Shown: positions 46,733 to 57,638, counted from the first letter of the stretch. The stretch: 64,000 nt of DNA from Thalassotalea litorea (GCF_005843925.1 NZ_VCBC01000004.1:124001-188000), one strand, 5' to 3'. The notes: generated by a model from the letters alone, not told the origin. A program made the numbers and translations.

Positions 46733-47848
46733 ATGTTTACTGAAAATCCGATAAAACGTCGTAAATCCACACAAATTATGGTGGGTAATGTTCCTGTAGG
46801 TGGTGACGCACCTATATCCGTGCAATCTATGACCAATACACCGACAACTGATGTCGAAGCCACGGTAAAGCAAATTCGTGACTTAGAAAATGTTGGTGCC
46901 GATATCGTTCGCGTTTCTGTACCGACAATGGATGCCGCCGAAGCATTCAAGCAAATTAAGCAGCAGGTAAAAGTACCCCTAGTTGCGGATATTCATTTTG
47001 ACTATCGAATTGCCCTGAAAGTCGCCGAGTACGGCGTCGATTGTTTGCGTATCAATCCGGGTAATATCGGCCGTGAAGATCGTATCCGAGCGGTTGTCGA
47101 TGCGGCGCGGGACAATAATATCCCAATTCGCATTGGGGTTAACGGTGGGTCGTTAGAAAAAGATCTTCAGGAAAAATATCGCGAACCAACAGCAGAAGCG
47201 CTTTTAGAGTCAGCACTGCGTCATGTTGATATCCTTGATCGCCTGAACTTTGATCAGTTTAAGGTCAGCGTAAAAGCCTCCGACGTATTTCTTGCCGTCG
47301 GTGCATATCGATTGCTGGCGAAGCAAATTAACAACCCTTTACACCTTGGTATTACTGAAGCCGGTGGCTTTCGAGCAGGCGCGGTAAAGTCTGCCGTGGG
47401 GATGGGGATGCTACTTGCCGAAGGCATTGGCGATACATTAAGAGTGTCACTTGCTGCAAACCCTGTAGAAGAAATTAAAGTTGGTTTTGATATCCTCAAA
47501 TCCTTACGTTTGCGTTCTCGCGGTATCAATTTTATTGCCTGCCCTAGTTGTTCTCGTCAAGAGTTTGACGTTATCTCTACCGTCAATGCGCTGGAAGAGC
47601 GCTTAGAAGATATCCTGACACCGATGGATGTATCTATTATCGGTTGTGTGGTTAATGGCCCCGGTGAAGCAACGGTATCTGACCTTGGGTTAACAGGATC
47701 AAACCGTAAAAGTGGATTTTATCTCGATGGATTGCGTCAAAAAGAACGTATTGACAATAATGACATCGTTGATCAGTTAGAAAAGAAAATTCGCGCTAAG
47801 GCCGATTTATTGTCCAGTGAACGAAAAATTAAGATAAAGGAAGTGTAA
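46733..47848 (+). CDS. ispG: 4-hydroxy-3-methylbut-2-en-1-yl diphosphate synthase IspG
   Basis: [4Fe-4S] enzyme of the MEP isoprenoid pathway that converts MEcPP to HMBPP. 371 residues. TIM-barrel start with [30 protein letters not shown] and [10 protein letters not shown] mid-domain. The cluster cysteines are in [13 protein letters not shown] and [11 protein letters not shown]. Length is typical. It lies between rodZ and hisS as in E. coli. Confidence 0.97.
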   Translation: MFTENPIKRRKSTQIMVGNVPVGGDAPISVQSMTNTPTTDVEATVKQIRDLENVGADIVRVSVPTMDAAEAFKQIKQQVKVPLVADIHFDYRIALKVAEYGVDCLRINPGNIGREDRIRAVVDAARDNNIPIRIGVNGGSLEKDLQEKYREPTAEALLESALRHVDILDRLNFDQFKVSVKASDVFLAVGAYRLLAKQINNPLHLGITEAGGFRAGAVKSAVGMGMLLAEGIGDTLRVSLAANPVEEIKVGFDILKSLRLRSRGINFIACPSCSRQEFDVISTVNALEERLEDILTPMDVSIIGCVVNGPGEATVSDLGLTGSNRKSGFYLDGLRQKERIDNNDIVDQLEKKIRAKADLLSSERKIKIKEV

Positions 47849-47891
47849 CAGCAATATCATTCTGTCAGTCATTGCGATAACGGAATAAGGT

Positions 47892-47920
47892 TTTACGTTT
47901 GCTGTTGATTTGCCTATAAT
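47892..47920 (+). promoter_or_regulatory. Probable hisS promoter
   Basis: TATAAT (47915-47920) with tttacg at a 17-bp spacing as -35. It lies in the 120-bp ispG-hisS gap, so hisS-yfgM-bamB can be expressed separately. Confidence 0.5.
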
Positions 47921-47968
47921 GCCGCCCTTGTGGCGAATTTACCAACAAAGATTTAAGAGAACATTCGA

Positions 47969-49249
47969 GTGAGTAAAGCTATTCAAGCCATTCGTGGTAT
48001 GAACGATTGTCTTCCCGGAGAAACTGAAAAGTGGCAACGGGTTGAACAGGTATTGCGCAAAGTCGCCAGTAACTACGGCTACTCAGAAATTCGCATGCCC
48101 GTGGTTGAATCTACCGCTTTGTTTAAGCGCGGTATTGGTGAAGTTACGGATATTGTTGAAAAAGAAATGTATACCTTTGAGGATCGCAATGGCGATTCTC
48201 TGACGCTGCGCCCAGAGGGCACGGCCAGCTGTGTGCGAGCCGGTAACCAACATGGATTGCTTTACAATCAGGAGCAACGTCTTTGGTATATGGGGCCGAT
48301 GTTTCGTCATGAGCGTCCGCAAAAAGGCCGTTATCGACAGTTCCATCAATTTGGTCTGGAAAGCTTTGGTATTAGCAGTGCTGATATCGATGCCGAAGTT
48401 ATTATCTTAAGTGCTCGTCTTTGGCGGGAACTTGGTGTCGAAGAGTTTGTCACACTAGAGTTGAATTCACTCGGTTCTAATGAAGCTCGTGCAGATTATC
48501 GTCAGGCGTTAGTGGAGTTCTTAACCGAGCACCAGGAACAACTGGATGATGATTCTCGCCGTCGAATGCATTCAAACCCGTTACGGGTACTGGATAGCAA
48601 GAATCCTGAGGTTCAGGCTTTACTCGTGACTGCGCCTAAGTTGTCAGAGTATCTGGATGTCGAATCTGCAGAGCATTTTCAGCAGGTATGTAAACGATTG
48701 GATGCCGCAGGGATCGCTTATCGTCTCAACGATAAACTGGTTCGCGGTCTGGATTATTATAATCGTACTGTATTTGAATGGGTCACCGACTCATTAGGTG
48801 CACAAGGTACGGTTTGTGCCGGTGGGCGCTATGATGGCCTGGTTGAGCAACTGGGTGGTAAAGCAACGCCGGCCGTTGGATTTGCGTTAGGTATTGAGCG
48901 CCTGGTATTGCTATTGTCGGGGTTAGACAAATTTAATGACTTACGACCAGCGACAGATGTGTACGTTGTAAGTATGGGTGACGCAGCGGAAATGGCGGCA
49001 CTCTCGTTGTCCGAGCAGTGGCGTGATGCAGTTCCTGGAATTCGCATTCAAAGCCATTGTGGTGGTGGTAAGTTCCAAAAACAATTAAAGCGCGCCGATA
49101 AATCCGGTGCTGAGATCGCCATAATACTTGGTGACTCGGAAGTCGAACAAAAAAACGTGACGGTAAAATATTTACGTCAGAAAAAAGAACAAATCAGTCT
49201 GCCTTTTGAACAAGTCGCAGAGCTGCTAACAAATTTATTAGAAGGGTAA
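47969..49249 (+). CDS. hisS: Histidyl-tRNA synthetase
   Basis: Class II aminoacyl-tRNA synthetase, 426 residues. GTG start at 47969 with aagaga upstream; the N-terminus [15 protein letters not shown] is typical. Motif 2 ([21 protein letters not shown]), the histidine-specific [15 protein letters not shown] and motif 3 ([15 protein letters not shown]) are complete, with a C-terminal anticodon-binding domain. yfgM starts 4 bp after the stop. Confidence 0.98.
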   Translation: MSKAIQAIRGMNDCLPGETEKWQRVEQVLRKVASNYGYSEIRMPVVESTALFKRGIGEVTDIVEKEMYTFEDRNGDSLTLRPEGTASCVRAGNQHGLLYNQEQRLWYMGPMFRHERPQKGRYRQFHQFGLESFGISSADIDAEVIILSARLWRELGVEEFVTLELNSLGSNEARADYRQALVEFLTEHQEQLDDDSRRRMHSNPLRVLDSKNPEVQALLVTAPKLSEYLDVESAEHFQQVCKRLDAAGIAYRLNDKLVRGLDYYNRTVFEWVTDSLGAQGTVCAGGRYDGLVEQLGGKATPAVGFALGIERLVLLLSGLDKFNDLRPATDVYVVSMGDAAEMAALSLSEQWRDAVPGIRIQSHCGGGKFQKQLKRADKSGAEIAIILGDSEVEQKNVTVKYLRQKKEQISLPFEQVAELLTNLLEG

Positions 49250-49253
49250 CGTT

Positions 49254-49892
49254 GTGGAAATTTATCAATCTGAAGAACAACAAGTTGAAGCGATCAAAAC
49301 ATTTTGGAAAGAAAATGGTAACTCTATTATCGCCGGCCTGGTAATCGGTTTAGGCGGATTCTTGGGTTATAACTATTATCAAGATAGCAAAATTGAAGCG
49401 ATGGAATCTGCATCGAGTCAGTATCAGCAAAACATTGAAGTAATGACAACGGATGGCGAGACTTTCCGTACCAGCAGTCAAAGCTTTATCAATGACAATA
49501 AAGATTCTAGCTACGCGGCATTCAGTGCATTAGCTCTGGCCAAAGATGCAGCATCACACAGTGACTGGAAAGAAGCTGAGAAACAACTGGCGAGTGCTAT
49601 TGAACTGGCTCCGAGTGATGAAGTGAAAGCGATTGCTCAATTGCGTTTGGCTCGTGTGCAAATTCAGCAAGAAAATATTGATGGCGCTTTGGCAACATTA
49701 GGTAAATCTTTCCCTGAGAAATTTCAGGCAAGCGTAGCTCAGACTAAAGGTGATGCTTATCTGCTTAAAGGTGACAAGGAGCAGGCTCGCAGTGCATATC
49801 AGGCAGCGGCCGATGCGGGTGGTTTAGAAATCAGCCCACAGTTACAATTAAAGCTAGATGACTTGGCTGTTGCTGTAAATCTGGCTGACTAA
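49254..49892 (+). CDS. yfgM: YfgM, ancillary SecYEG translocon subunit
   Basis: A 212-residue single-pass inner-membrane protein with a periplasmic TPR-like domain, known in E. coli to associate with SecYEG and PpiD. GTG start at 49254. N-terminus EIYQSEEQQVEAIKTFWKEN, membrane helix about 22-41 (GNSIIAGLVIGLGGFLGYNY), then helical repeats (ALAKDAASHSDWKEAEKQLA; AKGDAYLLKGDKEQARSAY type). It is between hisS and bamB, the standard order, and probably co-transcribed with both. Confidence 0.95.
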   Translation: MEIYQSEEQQVEAIKTFWKENGNSIIAGLVIGLGGFLGYNYYQDSKIEAMESASSQYQQNIEVMTTDGETFRTSSQSFINDNKDSSYAAFSALALAKDAASHSDWKEAEKQLASAIELAPSDEVKAIAQLRLARVQIQQENIDGALATLGKSFPEKFQASVAQTKGDAYLLKGDKEQARSAYQAAADAGGLEISPQLQLKLDDLAVAVNLAD

Positions 49893-49906
49893 TCTAAGGG
49901 AACGGT

Positions 49907-51109
49907 GTGAAAAACTTGAATAAGAAACTACTCAGCACCCTGCTAGCATCTTCGATGTTGTTTGGATGTGCCACTGACGATGAAGAAGAAGATACCAGTA
50001 ACCTTGTCGCAGAATTAACCGAAATTACGGCCGAGTTTACACCGGAGTTATTGTGGGAACAGTCCACAAATAAAGGCGTACAGCATTATTTCTCGCGATT
50101 AAACCCTGTGGTTGCCTACGATAAAGTCTTTACCGCGGAACGAATGGGCGAAGCTTATGCGTTTGATCAAGCGACGGGTAAAAAGATCTGGGAAGTCGAT
50201 TTAAGTGACATTGAAGGCACTCGCAGTTTCTTCGATGATCGAGTTAGCGCACGTATCTCGGGTGGCGGAATTGCCGGCTATAACATGGTGTTCTGGGGCA
50301 GCGAAAACGGCATTGTCTATGCACTTAATCAGGAAACTGGTGAGTTAATCTGGCAAGCGAAAGTACCGGGTGAAGTGATTTCAAATCCTGCGCTTGAATC
50401 CAATATGGTGTTGGTGAATACGGTTTCTGGTGCTTTGGTTGCACTGGATTCACAAACCGGTGAGCAAGTGTGGAAGGCAGATCAGAACGTTCCGCCTCTA
50501 TCATTGCGCGGTGCAAGTGGTGTAGTAAGTAGCTCAGGTGGTGCTTTTATTGGCAACGCAAAGGGTGAGCTTGCCGTGTACATCGCTGACAGCGGTCAAC
50601 AGGGTTGGGCCACTGAAATTGGCGAACCTTCCGGTGCCACAGAGTTACAACGTATCGTCGATGTTGATGTCACACCTGTAGTGTTTGGCGACAAAATTTA
50701 TGGAATTTCTGCGAATGGTAATTTGGCCGCATTAGATATGCGTTCAGGCCGTGAGATTTGGAAGCGTAAATACTCGTCATATCGACAACTGACGGTTGAT
50801 GGCAATCAAATTTTTGCCACCGATGAGAAAGGCCATATTTATGCGCTAAACCGCAATGATGGTACTGAAATGTGGAGCCAGCTGTCTTTGACGAATCGTG
50901 ATACGACCGGTGCCGTAAGCGTAGGTGATTACATTGTGGTCGGTGATTTGGAAGGTTATTTACATTGGCTAAAGAAAACCGATGGCAGCATTGTTGCTCG
51001 TTATCGTGTCGATAGCAGTGCCATTTATGTCACACCAGTGGTGAGTGAAGGGCTTATTTATGCTCAGTCTCGTGACGGCGAGCTTCAGGTAATTAAGACG
51101 CCTGAATAA
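49907..51109 (+). CDS. bamB: Outer-membrane assembly lipoprotein BamB
   Basis: A lipoprotein of the BAM complex that helps insert beta-barrel proteins. 400 residues. GTG start; lipobox SMLFGC with C21. An acidic linker (DDEEEDTS) is followed by an eight-bladed PQQ-type beta-propeller visible as repeated AlaLeuAsp/Asn-x-x-TGxxxW motifs (YAFDQATGKKIWEVDL; YALNQETGELIWQAKV; VALDSQTGEQVWKAD). Ends with LQVIKTPE. It follows yfgM by 14 bp; der follows after a hairpin. Confidence 0.96.
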   Translation: MKNLNKKLLSTLLASSMLFGCATDDEEEDTSNLVAELTEITAEFTPELLWEQSTNKGVQHYFSRLNPVVAYDKVFTAERMGEAYAFDQATGKKIWEVDLSDIEGTRSFFDDRVSARISGGGIAGYNMVFWGSENGIVYALNQETGELIWQAKVPGEVISNPALESNMVLVNTVSGALVALDSQTGEQVWKADQNVPPLSLRGASGVVSSSGGAFIGNAKGELAVYIADSGQQGWATEIGEPSGATELQRIVDVDVTPVVFGDKIYGISANGNLAALDMRSGREIWKRKYSSYRQLTVDGNQIFATDEKGHIYALNRNDGTEMWSQLSLTNRDTTGAVSVGDYIVVGDLEGYLHWLKKTDGSIVARYRVDSSAIYVTPVVSEGLIYAQSRDGELQVIKTPE

Positions 51110-51197
51110 AACCAAAAATTATCAGTTGCTCTGATGTATCAGGGCAATAGCAAGATTTGACAAAAAGCAGTAAAGGTCAAAGTTTGCTAAAGTTATC

Positions 51198-51236
51198 AGC
51201 GGCTCCGTAAAATTTACGGGGCCGCTATTATTTTAA
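51198..51236 (+). terminator. Probable terminator after bamB
   Basis: Near-perfect inverted repeat agcggctccgtaa / ttacggggccgct with one G-U pair, followed by an A/T-rich, T-poor tail. Confidence 0.6.
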
Positions 51237-51321
51237 TAATACTAACTCTTTGAGGCAGGTGAACATTCGCAAAGGTTCACCTTGTTACGAGGTTTAGTAT
51301 GAAATCATTTTAGAGGTAGCC

Positions 51322-52797
51322 ATGCTTCCTGTTGTTGCTCTGGTTGGGCGTCCTAATGTAGGTAAATCAACTCTATTTAATCGCCTTACAAGAACCCGTG
51401 ATGCGCTAGTTGCAGATTACCCGGGCCTTACCCGTGATCGTCAATATGGTCAGGCGGAAGTGGAAGGGCAGCCTTTTATCGTGATTGATACCGGCGGTAT
51501 TGTTGGTAATGAAGAAGGTATTGATGCATTAATGGCGGAACAGTCATTAATGGCTATCGAAGAAGCCGATGCCGTTTTGTTTTTGGTCGATGCTCGTGCG
51601 GGTTTAACGTCAGCGGATCAATCGATCGCCGATTATCTGCGTAAACAAAGTAAGAAAGTTTTTTTGGTTGCCAATAAAATTGATGGTATCGACGCAGATT
51701 CTGCGGTGGCGGAGTTTTATCATTTAGGACTTGGCGATACGGTTCATCAAATTGCGGCTGCACACAACCGTGGAGTAACACAACTACTCAATCTGGCTCT
51801 TTCTCCTCATATCGATGGCATGGTGCTCAGTGACGACGAAAGCGATGAGCATGACGATGAATTCGATACGGTTGTTGACCTCGAAGAAGGCGAAGAATTC
51901 GACGATAGTGAAGAGACGGCTCAGGACGATAAAATCAAACTGGCGATTATTGGTAAGCCAAATGTGGGTAAGTCCACCCTTACCAACCGTATCTTAGGTG
52001 AAGAGCGTGTTGTGGTCTTTGATATGCCAGGAACCACTCGAGACAGTGTCTATATTCCGATGGAGCGAGGCGACAGAGAATATACATTAATTGATACTGC
52101 CGGTATTCGACGTCGTAAAAACGTTACAGATGCCGTTGAAAAGTTTTCAGTTATCAAGACGTTGCAGGCGATTGAAGACGCCAATGTGGTATTGCTAATC
52201 ATTGATGCACGCGATGGTATTACCGATCAGGATTTGTCTTTGTTAGGTTATGTCCTTGAATCTGGTCGCTCATTGGTGCTCGTCGTAAACAAATGGGATG
52301 GATTGGATACTGCGGTAAAAGATCGGGTGAAATCCGAGTTGGATCGCCGTCTGGGTTTTATTGACTTTGCTCGGTTACACTTTATCTCGGCTTTACATGG
52401 AACCGGTGTCGGTCACTTGTTCGAGTCGGTGGAAGAAGCGTTTGATTCCGCGACAAGGCGTACATCTACCGCCATGTTAACCAAGATTATGGACATGGCC
52501 GTGTTTGATCATCAACCACCAATGGTCAATGGACGTCGTATTAAACTTAAATACGCCCATGCCGGCGGGTACAATCCACCAATTATCGTGATCCACGGCA
52601 ACCAGGTAAATTCATTGCCTCAGTCGTATAAGCGCTATTTAATGAATTATTTCCGCAAAGCCCTGAAAATTATGGGGACGCCAATTAAAGTGGAATTTAG
52701 AAGCACGAATAATCCTTTTGCCAATAAACGCAAGCTCACTTACACCGAGCAAAAGAAAAAAGCACGAGCTACCCAGGGCTATAAAACAAAAGAGTAA
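51322..52797 (+). CDS. der: Ribosome assembly GTPase Der (EngA)
   Basis: Double-GTPase needed for maturation of the 50S subunit. 491 residues. First G domain: GRPNVGKS (9-16), DTGG, NKID. Second: GKPNVGKS (211-218), DTAGIRR, NKWD. They are joined by a strongly acidic linker (about 171-203), longer than average. The C-terminal KH-like domain has [19 protein letters not shown] and ends with a basic tail. All G motifs are intact. Its stop codon lies inside the stem of a hairpin that terminates the converging transcript. Confidence 0.98.
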   Translation: MLPVVALVGRPNVGKSTLFNRLTRTRDALVADYPGLTRDRQYGQAEVEGQPFIVIDTGGIVGNEEGIDALMAEQSLMAIEEADAVLFLVDARAGLTSADQSIADYLRKQSKKVFLVANKIDGIDADSAVAEFYHLGLGDTVHQIAAAHNRGVTQLLNLALSPHIDGMVLSDDESDEHDDEFDTVVDLEEGEEFDDSEETAQDDKIKLAIIGKPNVGKSTLTNRILGEERVVVFDMPGTTRDSVYIPMERGDREYTLIDTAGIRRRKNVTDAVEKFSVIKTLQAIEDANVVLLIIDARDGITDQDLSLLGYVLESGRSLVLVVNKWDGLDTAVKDRVKSELDRRLGFIDFARLHFISALHGTGVGHLFESVEEAFDSATRRTSTAMLTKIMDMAVFDHQPPMVNGRRIKLKYAHAGGYNPPIIVIHGNQVNSLPQSYKRYLMNYFRKALKIMGTPIKVEFRSTNNPFANKRKLTYTEQKKKARATQGYKTKE

Positions 52798-52813
52798 GCA
52801 TTCGCTTACTCTT
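52781..52813 (-). terminator. Terminator of the converging minus-strand pair, overlapping the der stop
   Basis: 10-bp perfect stem aagagtaagc / gcttactctt with a 4-nt loop. On the minus strand it is followed by a T-rich tail (ttgttttat). The left arm includes the der TAA codon. Confidence 0.72.
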
Positions 52814-52841
52814 GGGGTTTAGATAAGCCTGCAGAAAGTTA

Positions 52842-53456
52842 TCAGAAGTGATAAGCGATATGCAGGCGATATTCATTTAAGTCATGTTGAAACGTCTCGT
52901 CGTAGCCTAAGCTAAAGCGAGCTCCCACAGACCAGTCTTGATTCACCTGATATCGATATTGATTATGTACCAGATAGCGATTAGTTTCATAAAGCAGATG
53001 CCCCTGAAGCTGAATCGCAAACTGATGCCGATCATTAAATAAGTAGTGCCAGCCCAGCTTGCCCAGATATCCCGTGTCGCTATCTTGCCCTGAAAAATCC
53101 GCAATTTGTTGTTCAAATTGCTCCCTGATGGTGCCGAGTTCTACCTGCCAAAAACTATTGCCTTGATCCCAGAACTTATACCCTAAGGTAATTTGCTGGC
53201 GATTTAGCTCAAAGTCATTGTTCCGTATGGAGTCTGATTGGAAGCTGGCTTCTGAATAGATAAACCAGCGTTTGGATACAGGAAATACCAGACCTAACAC
53301 TGGCCCGTCAAAATCTACATCCTGGGAAAGCGGGTGTTGCCTCTCGTAACCGATAAACAATTGAATATCTCGATTATCCACTTGTGATTCCACCGCCGCA
53401 ACGGAGAAAGAAACCATCAATGCCAATAACAACAAACAAAGTAATACGCGTTTCAT
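52842..53456 (-). CDS. Putative outer-membrane beta-barrel protein
   Basis: Family not recognised by name. Start set at the ATG at 53456 (204 residues), giving a clear signal peptide (MKRVLLCLLLLALMVSFSVA-A). The open frame upstream to a TTG adds 17 residues without support. The mature part shows alternating hydrophobic/polar strands (IQLFIGYERQHPL; WFIYSEASFQSD; WSVGARFSLGYDE) and ends in Phe (LHIAYHF), the usual BAM recognition end. About eight strands fit a small barrel. It lies 55 bp after the phosphoesterase lipoprotein gene on the same strand and probably shares its transcript. Confidence 0.72.
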   Translation of the reverse strand: MKRVLLCLLLLALMVSFSVAAVESQVDNRDIQLFIGYERQHPLSQDVDFDGPVLGLVFPVSKRWFIYSEASFQSDSIRNNDFELNRQQITLGYKFWDQGNSFWQVELGTIREQFEQQIADFSGQDSDTGYLGKLGWHYLFNDRHQFAIQLQGHLLYETNRYLVHNQYRYQVNQDWSVGARFSLGYDETFQHDLNEYRLHIAYHF

Positions 53457-53510
53457 AGTCCAAAGCTTAGACAGGAAAGTCCAGCACAGCAAGAATGTGA
53501 GCGACAAGCG

Positions 53511-54533
53511 CTAATGGCGGATCATTCCTTCAATACCCCGTTGCGACACAGGAATAGAAAATACCTGATTTTGGGTGACATATAGCGCAACTCCGCCAAA
53601 CTGGCTGATCCCGAACAGGTGTTGTTCATCGCACGTCAATTCGGTGATCTCCGCACCACCAGCACCGCTGACAATATTTACCGGTTCATCAGGCACATCT
53701 ATGACTTGCAAGCTATGCTCATGGCCCGCCAAATAGAAATCTACCTCATATTGTTTAAGCAAGGCTCTGACGTTACCCTGCAGGCCTTCTTCATTACCAT
53801 CTTCACCATAGGAAACGATAGGGTGATGGCCAAATACTAGGGTGTATCGAGCATCATCATTGGCGAGCTGTTGCTGTAACCAGGCCAGCTGCTCTGCTTG
53901 ACCTATGCCAGAGGTAAAGGGGGTGGTATCGATGGCGATCAAGTTGAGTGAAGGCCCCTGCGACTGGTTAACGGTATCGGCAAACGACAAGCGATTGCGA
54001 TTTATTTGGGTTTGATAGTAAAGCTCAGGAAAAACAATAAATGGTTGAGCATCACCCCATTGCAATAATGCTTGAATGTCGCCGTTGTAATCATGGTTTC
54101 CTGCGGAAAAAAACCATCGAATATCGGTCAAACCAAGAGGCGTATAGATGTCAGCAAATGCGGTTTGGGTAAGAATATCATCGGCACTGCTAATGCCATC
54201 ATCATAAAATACATCACCGGTATGAATAATGGCATCGAGTGGATATTGGGTATGATAGGACTCTATGATCTGGGCCGCGATCAACTGTGCTTCATTGGCT
54301 TTACCCGTATCGCCTAAAACAAACAGGTGCCAGCCAGGCGTATTGAAAATTTGAGGATCAAACGGCTCAATGGCGCTGCCACAAACCAAAGGAGGTTGGG
54401 ATGTACTTTGCGGCGTAACCGATTGAGGATTGGGATCGGAATTAACATCGGAATTAACACCGGAACTATTATCATCGCTATTACAGGATGCTACTGCCAG
54501 CAAAACAACGAAAATACGGAGCCATTTTTGCAC
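53511..54533 (-). CDS. Metallophosphoesterase lipoprotein (purple acid phosphatase-like)
   Basis: A calcineurin-like phosphoesterase. Dimetal motifs appear in order: LGDTGK (D-x-G type), HTGDVFYDDG, AGNHDYNG, VFGHHPIVS and AGHEHSLQ. This order with the FYDDG insert resembles tartrate-resistant (type 5) purple acid phosphatases. The start is uncertain: a GTG at 54533 gives MQKWLRIFVVLLAVASC, a good lipoprotein signal (Cys about 17); a TTG at 54557 is also in frame. The mature N-terminus is Asn/Ser/Asp-rich. Probably attached to an envelope membrane and acting on phosphate esters outside the cytoplasm. Possibly co-transcribed with the downstream barrel protein. Confidence 0.82.
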   Translation of the reverse strand: MQKWLRIFVVLLAVASCNSDDNSSGVNSDVNSDPNPQSVTPQSTSQPPLVCGSAIEPFDPQIFNTPGWHLFVLGDTGKANEAQLIAAQIIESYHTQYPLDAIIHTGDVFYDDGISSADDILTQTAFADIYTPLGLTDIRWFFSAGNHDYNGDIQALLQWGDAQPFIVFPELYYQTQINRNRLSFADTVNQSQGPSLNLIAIDTTPFTSGIGQAEQLAWLQQQLANDDARYTLVFGHHPIVSYGEDGNEEGLQGNVRALLKQYEVDFYLAGHEHSLQVIDVPDEPVNIVSGAGGAEITELTCDEQHLFGISQFGGVALYVTQNQVFSIPVSQRGIEGMIRH

Positions 54534-54660
54534 TAAAACCACAACATAAAACCACAACGATTAAGCCATAGATGGAGTTATATGGCTGGATTAAACCCGA
54601 TTTAAGCAATAAGTGTAGACTAAAGCGGGATAATCAAGCGCTTGGTTTTAAGGATCTGCT

Positions 54661-56013
54661 TTAAGGTTTGGTTTTCTCAATCACTTTGGCGTGCAGCCGA
54701 CCGTCGCTAACCTGAACACTGATATTATCGCCCGGAGTAATGTTGGCAACCGTGCGGATGATATTTCCGGCAGCATCTCGAGTAATGCTATAACCACGGG
54801 CTATTGTCGCTAATGGACTGATAATATTGAGGTTGTGGGCAAGGTTTGCCAGCTTTTGGTGTTTTTTATCCTGGCTGGTCAATATCGCATTATGCAACCG
54901 AACCGACAAATCCGTGAACCGTGCCTTTTGCAATGGCAATTCTCTTGCCGGGGATAATGACTGCAATTGATGACGAACACGTTCAAAGCGAAGTTGCTTT
55001 TGTTGTAGCTGGTTCAATAATCCGAAATTCAGTCGTTGCTGTAACTCATCGACGAGTTGCTGTTGTTTTTGTAATTGCTGTTTCGGATGGGTTAGTACCA
55101 GACGATGATGCAAACGATCCTGTTGTCTGTGCAGGGCATGAAACTTACCGGTGATTAAGTGCGCCAGATGCCGACGATATTGTTGCACTTTATTCAACAG
55201 CGCTTTGTTATCCTGGGTTACCAGTTCGGCAGCGGCTGAAGGTGTTGGTGCTCGCATGTCGGCGGCATAATCACTTAAACTGATATCAACTTCATGGCCT
55301 ACCGCACTAATGACGGGGATTTCACAGGCAAATATCGCCCGCACCACAGCTTCTTCGTTAAAGGCCCATAAATCCTCTAAAGAACCACCGCCGCGCCCGA
55401 CAATCAGTACATCACATTCATCACGAAGATCGGCCACTTCGATAGTTTCAGCTATTTGCGCCGCTGCGCCATCGCCCTGAACCAGCGTTGGATAGAGAAT
55501 CACATTGACGCCAGGGTTGCGCCTTTTCATTACCGTTAGAATATCGTGTACTGCCGCCCCAGTCGCGGAGGTGATAATACCAACAGACTGAATATTCTCC
55601 GGCATTGCTTGTTTGTATCTTTGGTCAAACAAACCTTCCTGAAGCAGTTGTCCTTTGAGTTGTTCAAACTTTTGCCTTAATAAACCCTCACCAGCATCTT
55701 CCATTTGTTCTATGATTAACTGAAAGTCACCGCGGGGTTCATACAGAGAAACTCTGGCTTTTACCAAAACTTGCTGACCATTACCGGGTTTGATTCGCAC
55801 ATTTCGATTATTACCGCGAAACATGGCACAGCGGATTTGCGCTTTACTGTCCTTTAATGAAAGGTACCAATGACCCGAACCGGCAGCCATAAAGTTGGAA
55901 ATCTCGCCACATAGCCACAAGGTATGCATCTCACTTTCCAGCAGCAGTCGAACCTTTTTGGTTAATTCGCTAACCTGCAGAATACTGCGTTTTTCGTGAT
56001 AATTAGGGTTCAT
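54661..56013 (-). CDS. xseA: Exodeoxyribonuclease VII large subunit
   Basis: Large subunit of the single-strand exonuclease ExoVII. 450 residues. N-terminal OB fold (about 10-105: LQVSELTKKVRLLLESEMHT, LWLCGEISNF, GHWYLSLKDSKAQIRCAMF), catalytic domain with VGIITSATGAAVHDIL, LIVGRGGGSLEDLWAFNEE and SAVGHEVDISLSDYAAD, then a long coiled coil (about 275-390) and a C-terminal ARGYSITRD. It is divergent from guaB, the standard arrangement. Confidence 0.97.
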   Translation of the reverse strand: MNPNYHEKRSILQVSELTKKVRLLLESEMHTLWLCGEISNFMAAGSGHWYLSLKDSKAQIRCAMFRGNNRNVRIKPGNGQQVLVKARVSLYEPRGDFQLIIEQMEDAGEGLLRQKFEQLKGQLLQEGLFDQRYKQAMPENIQSVGIITSATGAAVHDILTVMKRRNPGVNVILYPTLVQGDGAAAQIAETIEVADLRDECDVLIVGRGGGSLEDLWAFNEEAVVRAIFACEIPVISAVGHEVDISLSDYAADMRAPTPSAAAELVTQDNKALLNKVQQYRRHLAHLITGKFHALHRQQDRLHHRLVLTHPKQQLQKQQQLVDELQQRLNFGLLNQLQQKQLRFERVRHQLQSLSPARELPLQKARFTDLSVRLHNAILTSQDKKHQKLANLAHNLNIISPLATIARGYSITRDAAGNIIRTVANITPGDNISVQVSDGRLHAKVIEKTKP

Positions 56014-56072
56014 GATAATATTTTGTGAAATTTTAGTTATTTTATTAAGTTAATTACAAATTTAAGTTTACT

Positions 56073-56101
56073 GGACGGATGGAAACCGATAAAATCCGTC
56101 C
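56073..56101 (+). promoter_or_regulatory. Hairpin in the guaB leader
   Basis: 8-bp perfect stem ggacggat / atccgtcc with a 13-nt loop, ending 35 bp before the guaB ATG. It has no T run. It could be a 5' UTR control hairpin or an operator in the xseA-guaB divergent region. Confidence 0.45.
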
Positions 56102-56135
56102 GCAATATTTAAATGCCTTTAGGTGAGATGTTGCC

Positions 56136-57605
56136 ATGCTAAGAATCGCTCAAGAAGCCCTGACTTTCGATGACGTACTGCTTGTACCTGCCCACTCGAC
56201 TGTCTTACCCCACACCGCAAATCTTAAAACCAAATTAACCGAAAAGATAGAACTTAATGTGCCAATTTTATCCGCGTCTATGGACACGGTGACCGATGCA
56301 CGTCTTGCTATTGCCCTGGCTCAAGAGGGTGGTTTAGGTTTTGTTCACAAAAATATGACTGCACAAGAGCAGGCTGCCAATGTTCGCCAGGTAAAGAAAT
56401 ACGAAAGTGGTATTGTTTCTGACCCTGTTACCGTGGGTCCGGATATGTCGATTGGTGAAGTGACGAAACTCGCCGATGAGCTTAAATTTTCGGGTTTCCC
56501 TGTAGTCGATAGTGACAAAAACCTGGTCGGCATCATCACCGGTCGTGATATGCGTTTTGAAACTAACTTTGCAAAGCCAGTTTCAGAATTGATGACTGAG
56601 AAAGAACGTTTAATCACGGTTAAGCCCGATGCAACCCGTGAAGAAATTTTGAACCTGATGCATACCAATCGCATCGAAAAAATCTTAATGATTAATGATG
56701 ATTTTGAATTGGTCGGAATGATTACGGTTAAGGATTATCAAAAGGCCGAAAGCAAGCCTAATGCCTGTAAAGACGAGTTTGGTCGCTTACGTGTCGGTGC
56801 CGCTGTTGGTGTTGGTGCGGGTACCGAAGAGCGTATTGCCGCATTGGTTGAAGCCGGTGTCGATATTTTATTAATCGATACGTCTCATGGTCATTCACAA
56901 GGGGTGATAGATCGCGTAAAGAAAACCCGTGAACAATATCCGGATTTGCAAATCGTCGCCGGTAATGTCGCCACCTCCGAAGGTGCGAAAGCGTTGGCAG
57001 AAGCTGGTGCCAATGCGGTGAAGGTCGGTATCGGCCCTGGCTCTATTTGTACGACTCGTATCGTGACCGGTTGTGGTGTTCCACAAATTACCGCGATTTC
57101 TGAAGCCGTCAAGGGCGTTTCCGGCATGAACATTCCTATTATTGCTGATGGGGGGATTCGTTTTTCTGGAGATATCGCCAAAGCTTTAGTTGCTGGTGCA
57201 CATTGTGTCATGGTTGGCAGCATGTTAGCCGGTACCGAAGAAGCGCCAGGCGATGTAGAACTTTATCAAGGCCGTTACTATAAGTCTTATCGCGGTATGG
57301 GTTCGCTTGGGGCGATGAATCAGAAAGAAGGCTCAAGTGATCGCTATTTCCAAAAATCCGACGAAGCCGACAAACTCGTTCCGGAAGGGATCGAAGGTCG
57401 AGTGGCTTACAAAGGCCCAATGGCGGCAATTATTCATCAGCAAATTGGTGGTATTCGTTCTGCGATGGGGTTAACCGGTTGTGCAAACATCGAAGAGATG
57501 CGCACTAAGCCGCAATTCGTAAAAATTACCGCTGCTGGGATGGGAGAGTCGCACGTTCATGACGTTACCATCACTAAGGAAGCCCCGAACTATCGTTTAG
57601 GCTAA
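56136..57605 (+). CDS. guaB: Inosine-5'-monophosphate dehydrogenase
   Basis: NAD-dependent oxidation of IMP to XMP, the first committed step of GMP synthesis. 489 residues. N-terminus [20 protein letters not shown]; two CBS domains in the middle (about 93-205); active-site loop [18 protein letters not shown] with the catalytic cysteine; flap region [13 protein letters not shown]. Length is typical. guaA follows 180 bp later with a hairpin between, so partial co-transcription is likely. Confidence 0.98.
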   Translation: MLRIAQEALTFDDVLLVPAHSTVLPHTANLKTKLTEKIELNVPILSASMDTVTDARLAIALAQEGGLGFVHKNMTAQEQAANVRQVKKYESGIVSDPVTVGPDMSIGEVTKLADELKFSGFPVVDSDKNLVGIITGRDMRFETNFAKPVSELMTEKERLITVKPDATREEILNLMHTNRIEKILMINDDFELVGMITVKDYQKAESKPNACKDEFGRLRVGAAVGVGAGTEERIAALVEAGVDILLIDTSHGHSQGVIDRVKKTREQYPDLQIVAGNVATSEGAKALAEAGANAVKVGIGPGSICTTRIVTGCGVPQITAISEAVKGVSGMNIPIIADGGIRFSGDIAKALVAGAHCVMVGSMLAGTEEAPGDVELYQGRYYKSYRGMGSLGAMNQKEGSSDRYFQKSDEADKLVPEGIEGRVAYKGPMAAIIHQQIGGIRSAMGLTGCANIEEMRTKPQFVKITAAGMGESHVHDVTITKEAPNYRLG

Positions 57606-57610
57606 GTAAC

Positions 57611-57638
57611 TGGGCCCGCAAAAGGGCCCATTTTCTTT
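57611..57638 (+). terminator. Terminator/attenuator between guaB and guaA
   Basis: 7-bp stem tgggccc / gggccca with a 6-nt loop and a ttttcttt tail. Confidence 0.65.
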
